Shown piece by piece: positions 31,830 to 42,470 of a DNA stretch of 64,000 nucleotides. Below the pieces are notes generated by a model. It saw only the letters and a list, made by a program, of their open reading frames with translations, did no database searches and was not told where the DNA came from. Every line of letters starts with the position of its first letter. Position 1 is the stretch's first letter. Made by a program: the position numbers and the translations under genes. Source of the stretch: Chloroflexota bacterium (GTDB lineage: Bacteria; Chloroflexota; Anaerolineae; JAAYZQ01); assembly GCA_018606645.1 (NCBI GenBank), contig JAGVRI010000002.1, forward strand, positions 248,001-312,000, read 5' to 3'.

Positions 31830-33038
31830 CTATTTCCGCTCGACCACGATCGCTCCGCCCATCCCACCTCCTACGCAGGCGGTGATCAATCCCAGGGTTG
31901 CGTTGCGATCCGGTTTCATCATTTCATGGAGGAGGGTGACCATGATCCGGGTGCCGGTGCAGCCCACCGGATGCCCGAGAGCGATGGCTCCTCCGTTTAC
32001 ATTGACCTTTTTCCAATCCCATCCCTGATCTGCAAGCTCTATCCCGACCGCCAGGGATTGGGCGGCGAAAGCTTCGTTCAGTTCGATCAATTCAATGTCG
32101 GTCAGCTTGAGCCCGGCCCGATCGAGCGCTTTGGGCACGGCGTAGGCCGGTCCAAGGCCCATGATCTCGGGAGGAACGGCGGCGTAGGCATAGCTGCGGA
32201 TATAGGCCCAGGGCTGGAGTCCGAGCGCCTTCGCTTTTTCGGCGGTCATGACAATGACCGCCGCGGCACCATCGCTGATGGGGCAGGCATTGGCCGGCGT
32301 GACCGTGCCACCCTTCTTGAAGACAGTCGGGTAGAGCCTGGCTTTTTCGACAGTGAGGGTGGGGTTGATGCACTCGTCCTGGACAATGTCCTCATAGGCC
32401 ACCTCTCCCTGCCCTGGCACCTTCTTACTGACCCGCACGGGCACGATCTCGTCCCGGAAACGCCCCATGCGGGTGGCGCGGAAGGCCTTGCGGTGGCTCT
32501 CGACTGCAAACTTGTCCTGTTCTTCCTGGCTGAGATTGTACATCATGGCCAGGTTCTCGGCGGTGTAGCCCATGATCTGGTTGCACACCGGGTCGGTCAG
32601 ACCTTCCCACAGGGTGTCGACAAAGGTGTCGTGGCGCAGCTTGAGACCCCAGCGTGCGCCGCGCACGACATAAGGCGCGGTGCTCATGCTCTCTACACCG
32701 CCGCACAGAAACACCTCTCCATCTCCGGCCTGGATGGCCTGGTAGGCGCAGGTGATTGACTGCATGCCGGATACGCAGTTGCGTTGCACGGTGTACCCCG
32801 GCACGCGCACCGGCACACCGGCCATCAGAGCGGCCACCCGACCGATGTTGGGCGCGTCACTCTGCTGGCCGATACAGCCGAGGATCACATCGTCGAACAG
32901 AAAGGGATCGATTCCTACCCGGCGGATCACCTCCTTGAACACCAGCGCGGCCAGATGCTGCGCCGTGAGCGTGCGGAAGGCTCCCCCGTGGCTGCCGATG
33001 GGCGTTCGTACTCCGCCCACAATCACCACCTCTTTCAT
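31830..33038 (-). CDS. Acetyl-CoA acetyltransferase (thiolase)
   Basis: VQRNCVSGMQSI, NVNGGAIALGHPVGCTGTRI, GLITACVGGGMGGAIVVE. Confidence 0.93.
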   Translation of the reverse strand: MKEVVIVGGVRTPIGSHGGAFRTLTAQHLAALVFKEVIRRVGIDPFLFDDVILGCIGQQSDAPNIGRVAALMAGVPVRVPGYTVQRNCVSGMQSITCAYQAIQAGDGEVFLCGGVESMSTAPYVVRGARWGLKLRHDTFVDTLWEGLTDPVCNQIMGYTAENLAMMYNLSQEEQDKFAVESHRKAFRATRMGRFRDEIVPVRVSKKVPGQGEVAYEDIVQDECINPTLTVEKARLYPTVFKKGGTVTPANACPISDGAAAVIVMTAEKAKALGLQPWAYIRSYAYAAVPPEIMGLGPAYAVPKALDRAGLKLTDIELIELNEAFAAQSLAVGIELADQGWDWKKVNVNGGAIALGHPVGCTGTRIMVTLLHEMMKPDRNATLGLITACVGGGMGGAIVVERK

Positions 33039-33095
33039 GTGCCTCTCTCCTTGTCCATTTACATTCAATCTCAGTTTCTTCTCGCCGTGGGCCGG

Positions 33096-33752
33096 CTACC
33101 CGTCGGCCGGATCGACTGTGCCGGCCCGCAGCCCGCTTAGGACCAGGTCCATGGTGGCCTGAAACATGGTCTGTAGATCGCTTTTCAGCATCTGCTGACG
33201 CAGAGGATGGGCCATCAACACCAGCACGCCGTTCAACGCCGCCCAGACCGAGCCAGCGGCCTGCCATGCATCGTCCACCCGGAATTCGCCCGAGGCCTGA
33301 CCAGCCTCGATGGTCCGCGCAACCAAGGTCAGGCCGCGCAGGCTTTCATCGAGGACCTGTTGAAAGAGCTCGGGCGGGATCGACTCTCCGAAACGACCCC
33401 GGTCAAAGGCCATGATCAGCCGGAAGTAGGAGGGATGGGACTGAAAAAAGTCCAGGTACGCGTTGGCCAGGGCACGCAAAGCCGCCTCGGCCGTGGCGGA
33501 TAGGGTCGCGGCTAGCGCTGCCTCCATGTGAGACAGCAGGAGATCCAGTCCTTCTAAAAGCAAATGAGCAAGGATTTCCTCCTTGCTCGCGAAATAGAGG
33601 TAGATGGTACCCTTGCTGACCTCAGCTCGGGCGGCGACATCGTCCATCGTCGGACGACTGAATCCATGCTCAAAGAACTCCTTGCGGGCTGCATCGAGGA
33701 TCTCACGGCGACGCTGGGCCTTTTCCCTGGCTCGTCGCTCGGCTGTGCTCAA
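33096..33752 (-). CDS. TetR/AcrR family transcriptional regulator
   Basis: RREILDAARKEFFEHGFSRPTMDDVAARAEVSKGTIYLYFASKEEIL. Confidence 0.92.
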   Translation of the reverse strand: MSTAERRAREKAQRRREILDAARKEFFEHGFSRPTMDDVAARAEVSKGTIYLYFASKEEILAHLLLEGLDLLLSHMEAALAATLSATAEAALRALANAYLDFFQSHPSYFRLIMAFDRGRFGESIPPELFQQVLDESLRGLTLVARTIEAGQASGEFRVDDAWQAAGSVWAALNGVLVLMAHPLRQQMLKSDLQTMFQATMDLVLSGLRAGTVDPADG

Positions 33753-33783
33753 ATCCTCTCCTCCTTGGCGATACTGAACGCCC

Positions 33784-33834
33784 GGTCATTTACTGACCTA
33801 TAGTCATTATACAATGGAATGGGCGCGATGTCAA
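33784..33834 (-). promoter_or_regulatory. Perfect sigma70 promoter with overlapping inverted-repeat operator for the TetR gene
   Basis: Minus strand TTGACA (33829-33834) - 17 nt - TATAAT (33806-33811); GGTCAtttacTGACC (33784-33798) and TGACctataGTCA (33794-33806). Confidence 0.8.
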
Positions 33835-34203
33835 GTCCCATCTTGGGCCTCAGGCGCAGGGCGGTTGCCAGGTCGGGCCTGGGGCGAGGCATTCCTGGGA
33901 ACGGCGCAGTGGGCGCAGAACATCCCGCGGTACAGCAACATCCGGTGGCTGGGATGATGTCGGAGGATCTCGGCAAACAAGCCGAGGAAATGAAAGGAAA
34001 TCAGGGCTCGCGCCGACTAACTGGGCTGAAACAGGATCTCCAAGAGCGCCAGCCCTGGAGGTCCTGCCCATGTATCGGAGGATAAACCACAGGGGCCATC
34101 TCCCCCCGGTCCCTTACATCGGATCAGGAGATGACCGGCTGTGAGGCGTAGCGGCACGATCAGCTCAGACTGCCAGGGAGAACACCCCCGGCAGTCTGGC
34201 CGA

Positions 34204-35127
34204 TTACGGATAGGCACGCAAGACCACAGGCAGGTAGGTCCGATGCCGGACATCGAAACGCTTGGCCAGGGACCGTATTCCTGCCCACCGGCGCTGATCA
34301 TGAACGATGCTGTATAGTGGCCGCTCCGCTCAGGCGTCCAGAGGAAACTGAGAGTGGCGCTGGCGCCACCAGCCACAGCGACCATCTCCGCCGGCAGGAA
34401 AGCCGCCAGCCCTCCATCCTGATCGTAGATGGCCACGGCTGGCCCAGGACGGCGGTGGCGCTGGACGCCAGGTTGTGAAATGTGACCGCAAAGGTCCCTT
34501 CCTCGCCTGATATGAGCAGCTCCGGCACCGACACGGCCGAGACCTCGCCCTCCGTGACCAGGACCACTGACCCGGCCTCGGCGACGACCTGACCCGCCTG
34601 CCAGATCAACATCCGCGCCAGGTAGTGGTCCCCATCCAGCGGGCCGGTCCAACCCAGTTTCAGCTCGTGGCTCCCCCCGGCCGGGATATCCAGTGAACCC
34701 GACCCCTTTGAATCCGACGTTCCGACCTTGAGCGTCTTGCAGGACAAGCGCGGCGGTCACCGTCTCGGCGATGTCGCCGGCATTGGCCAGGTGCGCCGTC
34801 ACGCGGACGGTTTCGCCGGGCAGGTACTGCAGTTCGTCCGGCTCAAAGTAGGTGAGGGCAATCGTCTCCGGGGTGTCGTACTCGAGCGCGACGTCCACGC
34901 TGCGGTAGAGGGTCGCATGATCGGTTCGTGGCGTCATAGGTAACAGGGATGACGTGAACCCGCACCAAGTCGGCTGAGTCACTCACATGCGACCGGAGTG
35001 CTTTGACGGCGACCCGGTCGCTTGAAACGGGGGTGGGAAGCCTGATACACCCAGGCAGTGGCTCCGCTTCCCAATAATCGCTCCACCTGGAAGGGTCCGA
35101 AAGCGGTGGCTGTGGACATTGCGTCAC
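34204..35127 (-). pseudogene. Multiply frameshifted secreted-protein remnant
   Basis: Coherent peptide in switching frames: HVIPVTYDATN / DHATLYRSVDVALEYDTPETIALTYFEPDELQYLPGETV / SGSLDIPAGGSHELKLGWTGP / AVAIYDQDGGLAAFLPAEMV / KRFDVRHRTYLPVVLRAYP*. Confidence 0.7.
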
Positions 35128-35393
35128 TCATTTGACTTCTCCTTACGCGGGAGCGAGAGCGATGGCATCCCCCGGAGCGGACGCACGGTTAAGCGAACTG
35201 CTTACACAAGTTTATTGTACCACAGGCTGCCCTTCCTGACAAGCCGGGGCGAGTCGCCATTGGGACTGCTAAAGTCCAGCGCCCAGTGGGAGTGGAGGCT
35301 TCAGCCGGATTGCCTGTTCTGCGTGAATACTCGGCCATTGGGGACGCACGATGCAGTCTCCCGCAGGTTGGAAACTTGCGGGAGGCCATGCTC

Positions 35394-36143
35394 TCATGTC
35401 CCCGCATGGGCGACGATGAACTCATACGCCCGGGCCCACACTGCCTCCCGCTCGCTATCCACCGTCAGGCAGTGACCTGAATTTGACCACCACACGATCT
35501 CCTTCTCCGCCGTCCCCAGCTCGTCATAAAGGATGCCGGCGCTATCGGCCGGGATATGGAGGTCCTTTTCCCCCTGCATCAGCAGCACCGGCACCCGCAC
35601 CTGCGGAAGCTCTCTCCTCACCAACCGCAGCAGTTCCCCCAGGCTGGCCACGCAGCGCACCGGCAGCCGATCGTAGGCCGAGATCCGTTGTTCGGCGCAC
35701 GGATCGGTCAGATCTGAGGGAATGTTGGGCACCACCCAGCGGAAGAAGTACCGCGCCACCGGCAAGAACCGAAACCGCCAGTCGGCGATGTAGGCTGGAG
35801 CGGCCAGGGCAATCACCCCGGACAGGGGATAGTGGGCTGCCAGGTGCAGGACGATGAGTCCGCCCATCGACAGGCCGGCAGCAAAGATTGTAGAGCACCG
35901 CTCCTGCAGTTCCTGGAGCCCCGCCTCGGCCGAGGCCACCCAATCGCGCCATGTAGTCCGGGCCATCTCTTCGGGGGAAGTGCCGTGCCCGGCCAGCCGC
36001 ACCCCTACCACGGTCAGCCCCCGCTCCGCCAGGTATTCCCCCATCGGCCTCATCTCCGGCGGGCTGCCGCTGAAGCCGTGCACCAGCAGACAACCGACCG
36101 GTCCGCCCTCAAATCGAAACGGATTCAGGTCCAGATTTGCCAT
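35394..36143 (-). CDS. Alpha/beta-hydrolase carboxylesterase/lipase
   Basis: GCLLVHGFSGSPPEMRPM, AAGLSMGGLIVLHLA. Confidence 0.88.
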   Translation of the reverse strand: MANLDLNPFRFEGGPVGCLLVHGFSGSPPEMRPMGEYLAERGLTVVGVRLAGHGTSPEEMARTTWRDWVASAEAGLQELQERCSTIFAAGLSMGGLIVLHLAAHYPLSGVIALAAPAYIADWRFRFLPVARYFFRWVVPNIPSDLTDPCAEQRISAYDRLPVRCVASLGELLRLVRRELPQVRVPVLLMQGEKDLHIPADSAGILYDELGTAEKEIVWWSNSGHCLTVDSEREAVWARAYEFIVAHAGT

Positions 36144-36173
36144 GATCGGTCCTCCTTAGACACAGTGACCTTT

Positions 36174-36248
36174 ACCTCACCCCTACCCCTTCACCCCCTT
36201 CCCCTCTCCGCCGGCGGAGAGGGGAAGGGGGCAGGGGGATGAGGTGAG
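36174..36248. repeat. Palindromic intergenic repeat P2
   Basis: CCCCCTTCCCCTCTCCGCCGGCGGAGAGGGGAAGGGGG from 36194, flanked by CCTCACCCC...GAGGTGAGG. Confidence 0.9.
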
Positions 36249-36373
36249 GTTTGCCCGTGCTGGCCCCCAGGCGCGCCTTCAGCCGCTGGCCTCCAGGATA
36301 TCTTCATCCATCACTTCAACGCAAATCTCGTCTCGCCGGCTAACCAGTCCTGCCCTTCGTGAACCGGCTTTGA

Positions 36374-37762
36374 CTACAGTTCACCGAGGCCCAGTCGCGC
36401 CGCCTTTTCCCGGTGCAGCCGTTCCAGCCTCTCCCGCAAGGCGATGACCTGATCCTTACCCAGCGGATAGAAGGAGAAGGCAGCCCAGAAAATGGCGAGG
36501 GCCGCCACCGGCAACAGCCCCATCCCCAGTCGGATGCCCCGCTCGACCGAGGGCGGCTGGACCGTCAACGCTGCCTGGTAGCCGCTCAGGCCCAACACCA
36601 GTGAGCTCGAACCGCCGATCAGCACCATCACCAGCCGTTCGATAAAGGCGTTTACCCCGAAATAGCTCCCCTCCCGCCGTCGGTCGGTGCGTAGCTCGTC
36701 CTCATCAATCACATCGCTCAGCACAATGTCGCGCACCAGGGTGATCCCCGAGTTGGCCGCGCCCACCAGGAGGATCATGACCAGCGTTTGCGGCAAATTG
36801 GTCACGAACAACACCGGCAGCATGAACAGGACAAACAGGCTCACCGCCAGGCCCAGCGTCCATTTCGAGCCCAGCCGCAGGGCGACCCTTCTCCATAAGG
36901 GATAAAACGCCATCGAGGTAACGAACATGCCGACAAAGATCAGGCTCATCTGCTCTTCCTCGACGCCGATGACATACTTGGTGAAAAAGGGCACCATGGC
37001 CGACAACCAGCTCCAGATATAGCAGATCATCAGGTTGGCGCCGACAAAGGCCAGAAAGGAGCGGTTGCGGAATGTCTCTTTGAAGGCGGTCCGCAACGGC
37101 AGCGCTGCCCCGAGCCCGAACTCTTTCCGTTCCCGACTCCCCAGCAAAGCCACGCCAAAGGCCCCACCGCCGACCAGCCCCAGGATCAGGCCCGCTCCCC
37201 TCCATCCACCCAGGTCGCCCAGCCGCGCCGAGAGCGCGCCGACCAGGACCGGCATCACCGCCAACCCCAACGCCGTGCCGATCATCGCCGCCACCTGCCG
37301 GTAGATCGAAACCTCGGTCCGCTCCTCCAGGTCCTCGAACGCCTCCGGAAAGAGGGCCGTATAGGGCACGGTCACCGCCGTGTACGCCAGATCGAACAGG
37401 GCGATGATGACGGCAAAATAGATCAACATGCCCGGGTGGGAAGGATCGGCCAGCGGGCGGCCGCCCAGAGGTGGAGACCAGACCAGGACAAAGAGGAGAA
37501 AGGTGAGCGGCGCGCCCACAGCGATGTACGGGATACGCCGTCCCCACCGGCTTCGGGTGCGGTCCGAGAGCAGGCCGATGAGGGGATCGTTGATAGCGTT
37601 CCACACGCCGTAGGAGATGGCGAAAGCCAGGCCCACCAGCCTGGGTTCGAGCCGCACCTTGTCGGTGTAAAAGAAGATCAGGAACGTCTGGACCGTGTTG
37701 AAAAAGAGAGCCTGTCCCAGGTTGCCCACCCCGTAGGCAACCTTGGCGAACCTGCTGTGCAT
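36374..37762 (-). CDS. MFS / GPH-type sugar:cation symporter
   Basis: AYGVGNLGQALFFNTVQTFLIFFYTD, GVWNAINDPLIGLLSDRTRSRWGRRIPYI. Confidence 0.9.
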   Translation of the reverse strand: MHSRFAKVAYGVGNLGQALFFNTVQTFLIFFYTDKVRLEPRLVGLAFAISYGVWNAINDPLIGLLSDRTRSRWGRRIPYIAVGAPLTFLLFVLVWSPPLGGRPLADPSHPGMLIYFAVIIALFDLAYTAVTVPYTALFPEAFEDLEERTEVSIYRQVAAMIGTALGLAVMPVLVGALSARLGDLGGWRGAGLILGLVGGGAFGVALLGSRERKEFGLGAALPLRTAFKETFRNRSFLAFVGANLMICYIWSWLSAMVPFFTKYVIGVEEEQMSLIFVGMFVTSMAFYPLWRRVALRLGSKWTLGLAVSLFVLFMLPVLFVTNLPQTLVMILLVGAANSGITLVRDIVLSDVIDEDELRTDRRREGSYFGVNAFIERLVMVLIGGSSSLVLGLSGYQAALTVQPPSVERGIRLGMGLLPVAALAIFWAAFSFYPLGKDQVIALRERLERLHREKAARLGLGEL

Positions 37763-37854
37763 TGTCCCTCCTCCTCGTGCGGCCACAGCCTTGGGCCAGC
37801 AGTCTCTCGATGACCATTATATCACACCTGGCCATCAAAACCAACTCCCTCCAT

Positions 37855-37883
37855 TTGACACAACCTTTCCTGTGTGCTAGACT
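37855..37883 (+). promoter_or_regulatory. Sigma70-type promoter for ftsH
   Basis: TTGACA (37855-37860) - 17 nt - TAGACT (37878-37883). Confidence 0.75.
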
Positions 37884-37902
37884 ACCCATGGAGTTGGAAA
37901 AG

Positions 37903-39720
37903 ATGTTGAACACAAGACAGGTCATGCGCTGGTCCATTTATCTGGTGTTGGGTATCCTGGTCGTGGCGTTTCTCTACACCCAGTTTACCCTAAACCCATC
38001 CCAGGCTGAAACAATCTCGCTGCAGACCCTGGCCAATGAGATCAAAGAGGGCAAGGTCGCCAGAATCTCCATTGCTGGCGAGACGCTGAATATCGAGCGC
38101 ACCAGTGGCACGAAAGCCATTTCCCACAAGGAACCGGATGTCAGTCTGGTCAGTACCTTGAACAACCTGGGCGTCAGCCAGGAAATGTTACGGAAAATCA
38201 AAATCCAGGTCGAGGAACCCAAGGGAGTATCGAACTGGCTTGGCATCCTCAGTTGGATCCTGCCCCTGATTTTGATCAGCATCTTTTTCCTGGTGATCTT
38301 TCGTCAGGCCCAGACCAGCGGCAACCAGGCCCTTTCCTTTGGCAAGAGCCGGGCGCGGATGTTCACCGGGGAAAAGCCGACGGTTACTTTTGACGACGTG
38401 GCCGGCGTGGATGAGGCCAAGCAGGAACTGGCCGAAGTGGTCGAGTTCCTCAAAGAACCGCAGAAATTCATCGCCCTGGGCGCTCGCATTCCCAAAGGCG
38501 TGATCCTGATGGGCGCGCCGGGCACTGGCAAGACCCTCCTGGCCAAGGCGGTCTCTGGCGAAGCTGGCGTGCCCTTTTTCTCTATTTCCGGGTCCGAATT
38601 CGTGGAGATGTTCGTCGGCGTCGGAGCTAGCCGGGTTCGTGATCTCTTTGACCAGGCCAAGCGCAACTCGCCCTGTATCGTCTTTGTGGACGAAATCGAC
38701 GCCGTGGGCCGACACCGGGGCGCCGGCCTGGGCGGCTCCCATGATGAGCGGGAGCAGACCCTCAACCAGATCCTGGTAGAGATGGACGGCTTTGACACCG
38801 ACACCAACGTGATCGTCATCGCCGCCACCAACCGGCCCGACATTTTGGACCCGGCGCTGCTGCGGCCCGGCCGTTTCGACCGCCGGGTGGTCCTCGACCG
38901 GCCCGACATGAAGGGGCGGCAAAAGATCCTCGAAGTTCATGTCCGGGGCAAGCCCCTGGGCAAGGACGTAGACCTGGAAGCCCTGGCCCGCCAGACCCCC
39001 GGCTTTGTGGGCGCCGACATCGAGAGTTTGGTGAACGAAGCGGCAATTCTGGCGGCGCGGCGCAATAAAACCACCATCGACATGGCCGAATTCCAGGAAG
39101 CGATCGAGCGGGTGCTGGCCGGCCCGGAGCGAAGAAGCCGGGTGATTACCGAAGAGGAAAAGCGGGTGGTTGCCTACCACGAAGCCGGCCATGCCCTGGC
39201 GGCTGCCCGGACTCCGCAGGCTGATAAGGTGCGCAAGGTGACGATCATTCCCCGTGGCATGGCCGGCGGGTATACCCTGACCTTGCCGGAGGAGGATCGT
39301 TACCTGGCCAGCCGCACCAAATTCGAGGCGGAACTGGTGACCATGCTCGGCGGTCGGGCGGCGGAAGAGATTGTGTTCCAGCGGGTCACCACTGGCGCCA
39401 GCAACGACCTGGAGCGCGCCACCGAACTGGCTCGAAAAATGGTGATGGAATATGGTATGAGCGATGAGCTCGGCCCGATGACCTTCGGCGAGCGAGAAGA
39501 GCTGATCTTCCTGGGCCGTAGCATCGCCGAGCACCGCAACTACAGCGAGGCCGTGGCCCGCAAGATCGATGCCCAGGTGCGAGAGATCGTGACCCGGGCC
39601 TACGAACGTGCGGTCGAAATCATGCGCCTCCACCGTCAGACCTTGGACCAACTGGCCCAGCAGTTGATCCAGAAAGAAACGCTGGACGAAGCGGAGGTGG
39701 AGGCCCTGCTCGCCGCCTAG
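37903..39720 (+). CDS. ftsH: ATP-dependent zinc metalloprotease FtsH
   Basis: [21 protein letters not shown]-like [32 protein letters not shown] at 37890 with 9-nt spacing to ATG 37903 (alternative ATG at 37888). Confidence 0.95.
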   Translation: MLNTRQVMRWSIYLVLGILVVAFLYTQFTLNPSQAETISLQTLANEIKEGKVARISIAGETLNIERTSGTKAISHKEPDVSLVSTLNNLGVSQEMLRKIKIQVEEPKGVSNWLGILSWILPLILISIFFLVIFRQAQTSGNQALSFGKSRARMFTGEKPTVTFDDVAGVDEAKQELAEVVEFLKEPQKFIALGARIPKGVILMGAPGTGKTLLAKAVSGEAGVPFFSISGSEFVEMFVGVGASRVRDLFDQAKRNSPCIVFVDEIDAVGRHRGAGLGGSHDEREQTLNQILVEMDGFDTDTNVIVIAATNRPDILDPALLRPGRFDRRVVLDRPDMKGRQKILEVHVRGKPLGKDVDLEALARQTPGFVGADIESLVNEAAILAARRNKTTIDMAEFQEAIERVLAGPERRSRVITEEEKRVVAYHEAGHALAAARTPQADKVRKVTIIPRGMAGGYTLTLPEEDRYLASRTKFEAELVTMLGGRAAEEIVFQRVTTGASNDLERATELARKMVMEYGMSDELGPMTFGEREELIFLGRSIAEHRNYSEAVARKIDAQVREIVTRAYERAVEIMRLHRQTLDQLAQQLIQKETLDEAEVEALLAA

Positions 39721-39803
39721 CCCAGGCAACGCGGTCCGAGTCGGCAGATGCGCTTGCGTCGTGGGAGCATCTGAGGTATCAAGCCAGAGAGGAGAAAGAT
39801 CCC

Positions 39804-40445
39804 GTGACTCAGGAACAACGTCCAAAGAGTGGTTATTACTATCCGAACCTGATCGTTCGCATCTATCTCGAAGCGATCGAAGATGTAATGGGTCCCAATG
39901 GCCTCAAAGCGCTCCTGAACATCGCCAACATGCAACACCTGATCGATAACTTTCCTCCTGGCAACCTGGCCAAGGAATTCGATTTTGCCGACTTTGCCCA
40001 CCTGAACGAGGCGATGGAGATGATGTACGGCCCACGGGGTGGGCGGGCCCTGGCCCTGCGCGCCGGACGAAAGGCGTTCGATCAGGGACTCAAGAACTTT
40101 GGCCCGATGGTGGGCATTGCCGACAAGGCCTTCCATCTGCTGCCCCTGAAGTACCGACTCAAGATCGGACTGGGAGCCATGGCCAAGGCCTTTGCCTCGA
40201 CCAGCGATCAGATCTGCTACGTCCAGGAAAAAGAAGACCACTTTCTCTACGTCATCGAACGGTGTCCCGTCTGCTGGGGACGACAGGCGGATAATCCCAT
40301 CTGCCACGCGGCGATGGGCATCATCCTCGAGGGCCTGAACTGGGGTACCAATGGCATGAAGTTCAAGGTCGCCGAGGTCTCTTGTATTGCCACGGGGGAC
40401 CCCGCCTGCACCTTCTCTATCTCCAAAGAACCGATCGAACCCTAG
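39804..40445 (+). CDS. V4R (4-vinyl reductase-like) domain protein
   Basis: C-terminal CPVCWGRQADNPICHAAMGIILEGLNW...FKVAEVSCIATGDPACTFSI. Confidence 0.65.
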   Translation: MTQEQRPKSGYYYPNLIVRIYLEAIEDVMGPNGLKALLNIANMQHLIDNFPPGNLAKEFDFADFAHLNEAMEMMYGPRGGRALALRAGRKAFDQGLKNFGPMVGIADKAFHLLPLKYRLKIGLGAMAKAFASTSDQICYVQEKEDHFLYVIERCPVCWGRQADNPICHAAMGIILEGLNWGTNGMKFKVAEVSCIATGDPACTFSISKEPIEP

Positions 40446-40625
40446 TCCGGGCTCGCTCGTGGCTTGTCCGGTGCGGACAGCGCCCCAGGCACCGGATGGC
40501 AGGCTGAGTGGGAATTGCCATGCCCGAACAGGCGCCACGAAGCCCAACCTCCCGCAGGTTGGGAACCCGTGGGAGGTCATGCCAGCCGAAGGCTCTTCAG
40601 GGGCGATTCAATCGCGGACGAACCT

Positions 40626-40706
40626 CGCCCCGTCACTCCCTTCCTCTGTCCGCTGGCGGAGAGGGGCGTGGGGGCGCAGCAACGCTGCGTCTAGGGGGTA
40701 GAGGTG
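40626..40706. repeat. Divergent palindromic intergenic repeat P3
   Basis: CCCTTCCTCTGTCCGCTGGCGGAGAGGGGCGTGGGGGCGCAGCAACGCTGCGTCTAGGGGGTAGAGGTGAGG. Confidence 0.65.
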
Positions 40707-40741
40707 AGGCAAAGGGTTTTTTTCCAGGCAGGTAACTGGGA

Positions 40742-41467
40742 ATGGGCGAGAGGGAGCGCCCCTGGCGCATCCTGCTGGTAGACGACGAAGAAGCCATCAC
40801 CTCTCATCTGGCGCCATTTCTGGAACGGTCCGGATTCTCTGTCATGATAGCCGCCGACGGCGAAGCAGCCTTGCGCTGGGTCGAGGACGTCGCCCCTGAT
40901 CTCATTGTCCTCGATGTACTGATGCCCCGTCTGAATGGACGGGAAACGCTGCGTCGCCTTCGTCAGGCCGGGGACTGGACACCGGTGATCCTGCTGACGC
41001 AGGTCGGCACGCCTGCCGAACGGGCCATGGCCCTGGAGGAAGGGGCCGACGATTACTTGAACAAGCCCTTCGAGCCCTATGAGTTGGTGGCCCGCATCCG
41101 GGCCGTGCTACGGCGGGTGCAGCGGGGTGGGCAATCCCTGGCCGGGGCGCGGAGGTTGCGTTCCGGCCCACTGGAACTGGACCGGCAGGCCCGGCGGATC
41201 ACCCTGGGCGGATTCGAGGTCCCTCTCACTACCAGGGCGCTGGCCCTGCTGGAATACCTGATGCTCCATCCTGATGAAGTGTTGAGCCGGGAGCGGTTGT
41301 TGGACGCCGTGTGGGGCTGGGACTATCCGGCCGCTACCCGGGCGGTGGATACCCGCATCGCTGAACTGCGCCGCGCGCTGAACGACGATGTGGAAAACCC
41401 CCAGTTCATCGAAACGGTGATCGGGGAAGGATATCGTTTCATCGGACAGGTGGAGGTGAGCAAGTGA
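40742..41467 (+). CDS. OmpR/PhoB family response regulator
   Basis: ILLVDDEEAITSHLAP, DLIVLDVLMPRLNG; winged-helix C-term AVDTRIAELRRAL...GEGYRFIG. Confidence 0.92.
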   Translation: MGERERPWRILLVDDEEAITSHLAPFLERSGFSVMIAADGEAALRWVEDVAPDLIVLDVLMPRLNGRETLRRLRQAGDWTPVILLTQVGTPAERAMALEEGADDYLNKPFEPYELVARIRAVLRRVQRGGQSLAGARRLRSGPLELDRQARRITLGGFEVPLTTRALALLEYLMLHPDEVLSRERLLDAVWGWDYPAATRAVDTRIAELRRALNDDVENPQFIETVIGEGYRFIGQVEVSK

Positions 41468-42360
41468 GGAGATACGGCCTTTCGCTTCTTCCTCTAGCTC
41501 TGGGACTTGTCCTGGCCGTCCTGTGGCAGATCGGCCTCTGGCCTAACCCCATCCTCTACCTGCGGATCGACGTGGGCACCTTACTTCTGCTTCTGGGATT
41601 GGCGGGAAGCGTGGCCTGGGGCGGAGTCCTGGTACGGGAAAGCGTGATGAACCGCCGCTGGGAGCAAGCGGTAGCGCGCTTCCGTCAAGAGCAGGCCGAG
41701 TCTCACCGCCGCTTCATCCGTCGCCTGGATCACGAAATCAAGAACCCGCTCACCGCTATCCGTGCTGGACTGGCCAACCTGACCGACCACAGTGATGCCT
41801 CGATCCTCGCCGGCGTACGCACCCAGTTAGATCGTCTGGCTCGCCTCAGCGCGGACCTGCGTAAACTCGCAGACCTGGAGACACAGCCGGTGGAAGAGGA
41901 GCCCGTGGACCTGGGTCTGTTACTGACCGAGTTGGTACAGATGGCCCAGGAGCGATCAGAGGCAGCCGTGCGTCACCTGCGGCTGACCCTGCCCCGGGCT
42001 CCCTGGCCTCTGCCGCCAGTGGTCGGGGACCGAGACCTCCTGTTCCTGGCCCTGCACAATCTGGTGGATAACGCACTCAAGTTCTCTCGCCCCCGCGATA
42101 CCATCGAAATCCGCGCCTTCGAGGACGGTTCGACCGTGGTCATCGAAGTGGCTGACACCGGTCCGGGCATCAGTGAGGAGGAGCTCCCTCATCTGGGGGA
42201 AGAACTGTACCGGGGCAGCACGGCCAGAGAGGTGGAGGGCAGCGGGTTGGGCCTGGCTTTGGTCCAGGCCATTGTCGCCCGTCATCGGGGGACACTGGTC
42301 ATTCGGAGCCGCCTTGAACAGGGAACCGTGGTCAACCTGCGCCTTCCGGTGGCCCGCTGA
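41464..42360 (+). CDS. Sensor histidine kinase
   Basis: RRLDHEIKNPLTAIRAGL; DTGPGISEEELPHLGEELYRG; GSGLGLALVQAIV. Confidence 0.92.
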   Translation: MRRYGLSLLPLALGLVLAVLWQIGLWPNPILYLRIDVGTLLLLLGLAGSVAWGGVLVRESVMNRRWEQAVARFRQEQAESHRRFIRRLDHEIKNPLTAIRAGLANLTDHSDASILAGVRTQLDRLARLSADLRKLADLETQPVEEEPVDLGLLLTELVQMAQERSEAAVRHLRLTLPRAPWPLPPVVGDRDLLFLALHNLVDNALKFSRPRDTIEIRAFEDGSTVVIEVADTGPGISEEELPHLGEELYRGSTAREVEGSGLGLALVQAIVARHRGTLVIRSRLEQGTVVNLRLPVAR

Positions 42361-42470
42361 TGTGTCAGGATTGTTGCACAGCATTTCCAGTTCGACACCC
42401 CGTTGGCATACCGGTGTAACAAGGAGGTGGTAGGATAAAAGCAGCAAGCTACGATTCCTGGAGGTGCCAA

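Noticed and set aside
33819-34085. 88-aa plus-strand ORF upstream of the TetR gene
   Set aside because: No motif or good ribosome-binding site; overlaps the promoter region.
38188-39825. 545-aa minus-strand ORF opposite ftsH
   Set aside because: Antisense of a strongly conserved gene; no recognisable motifs.
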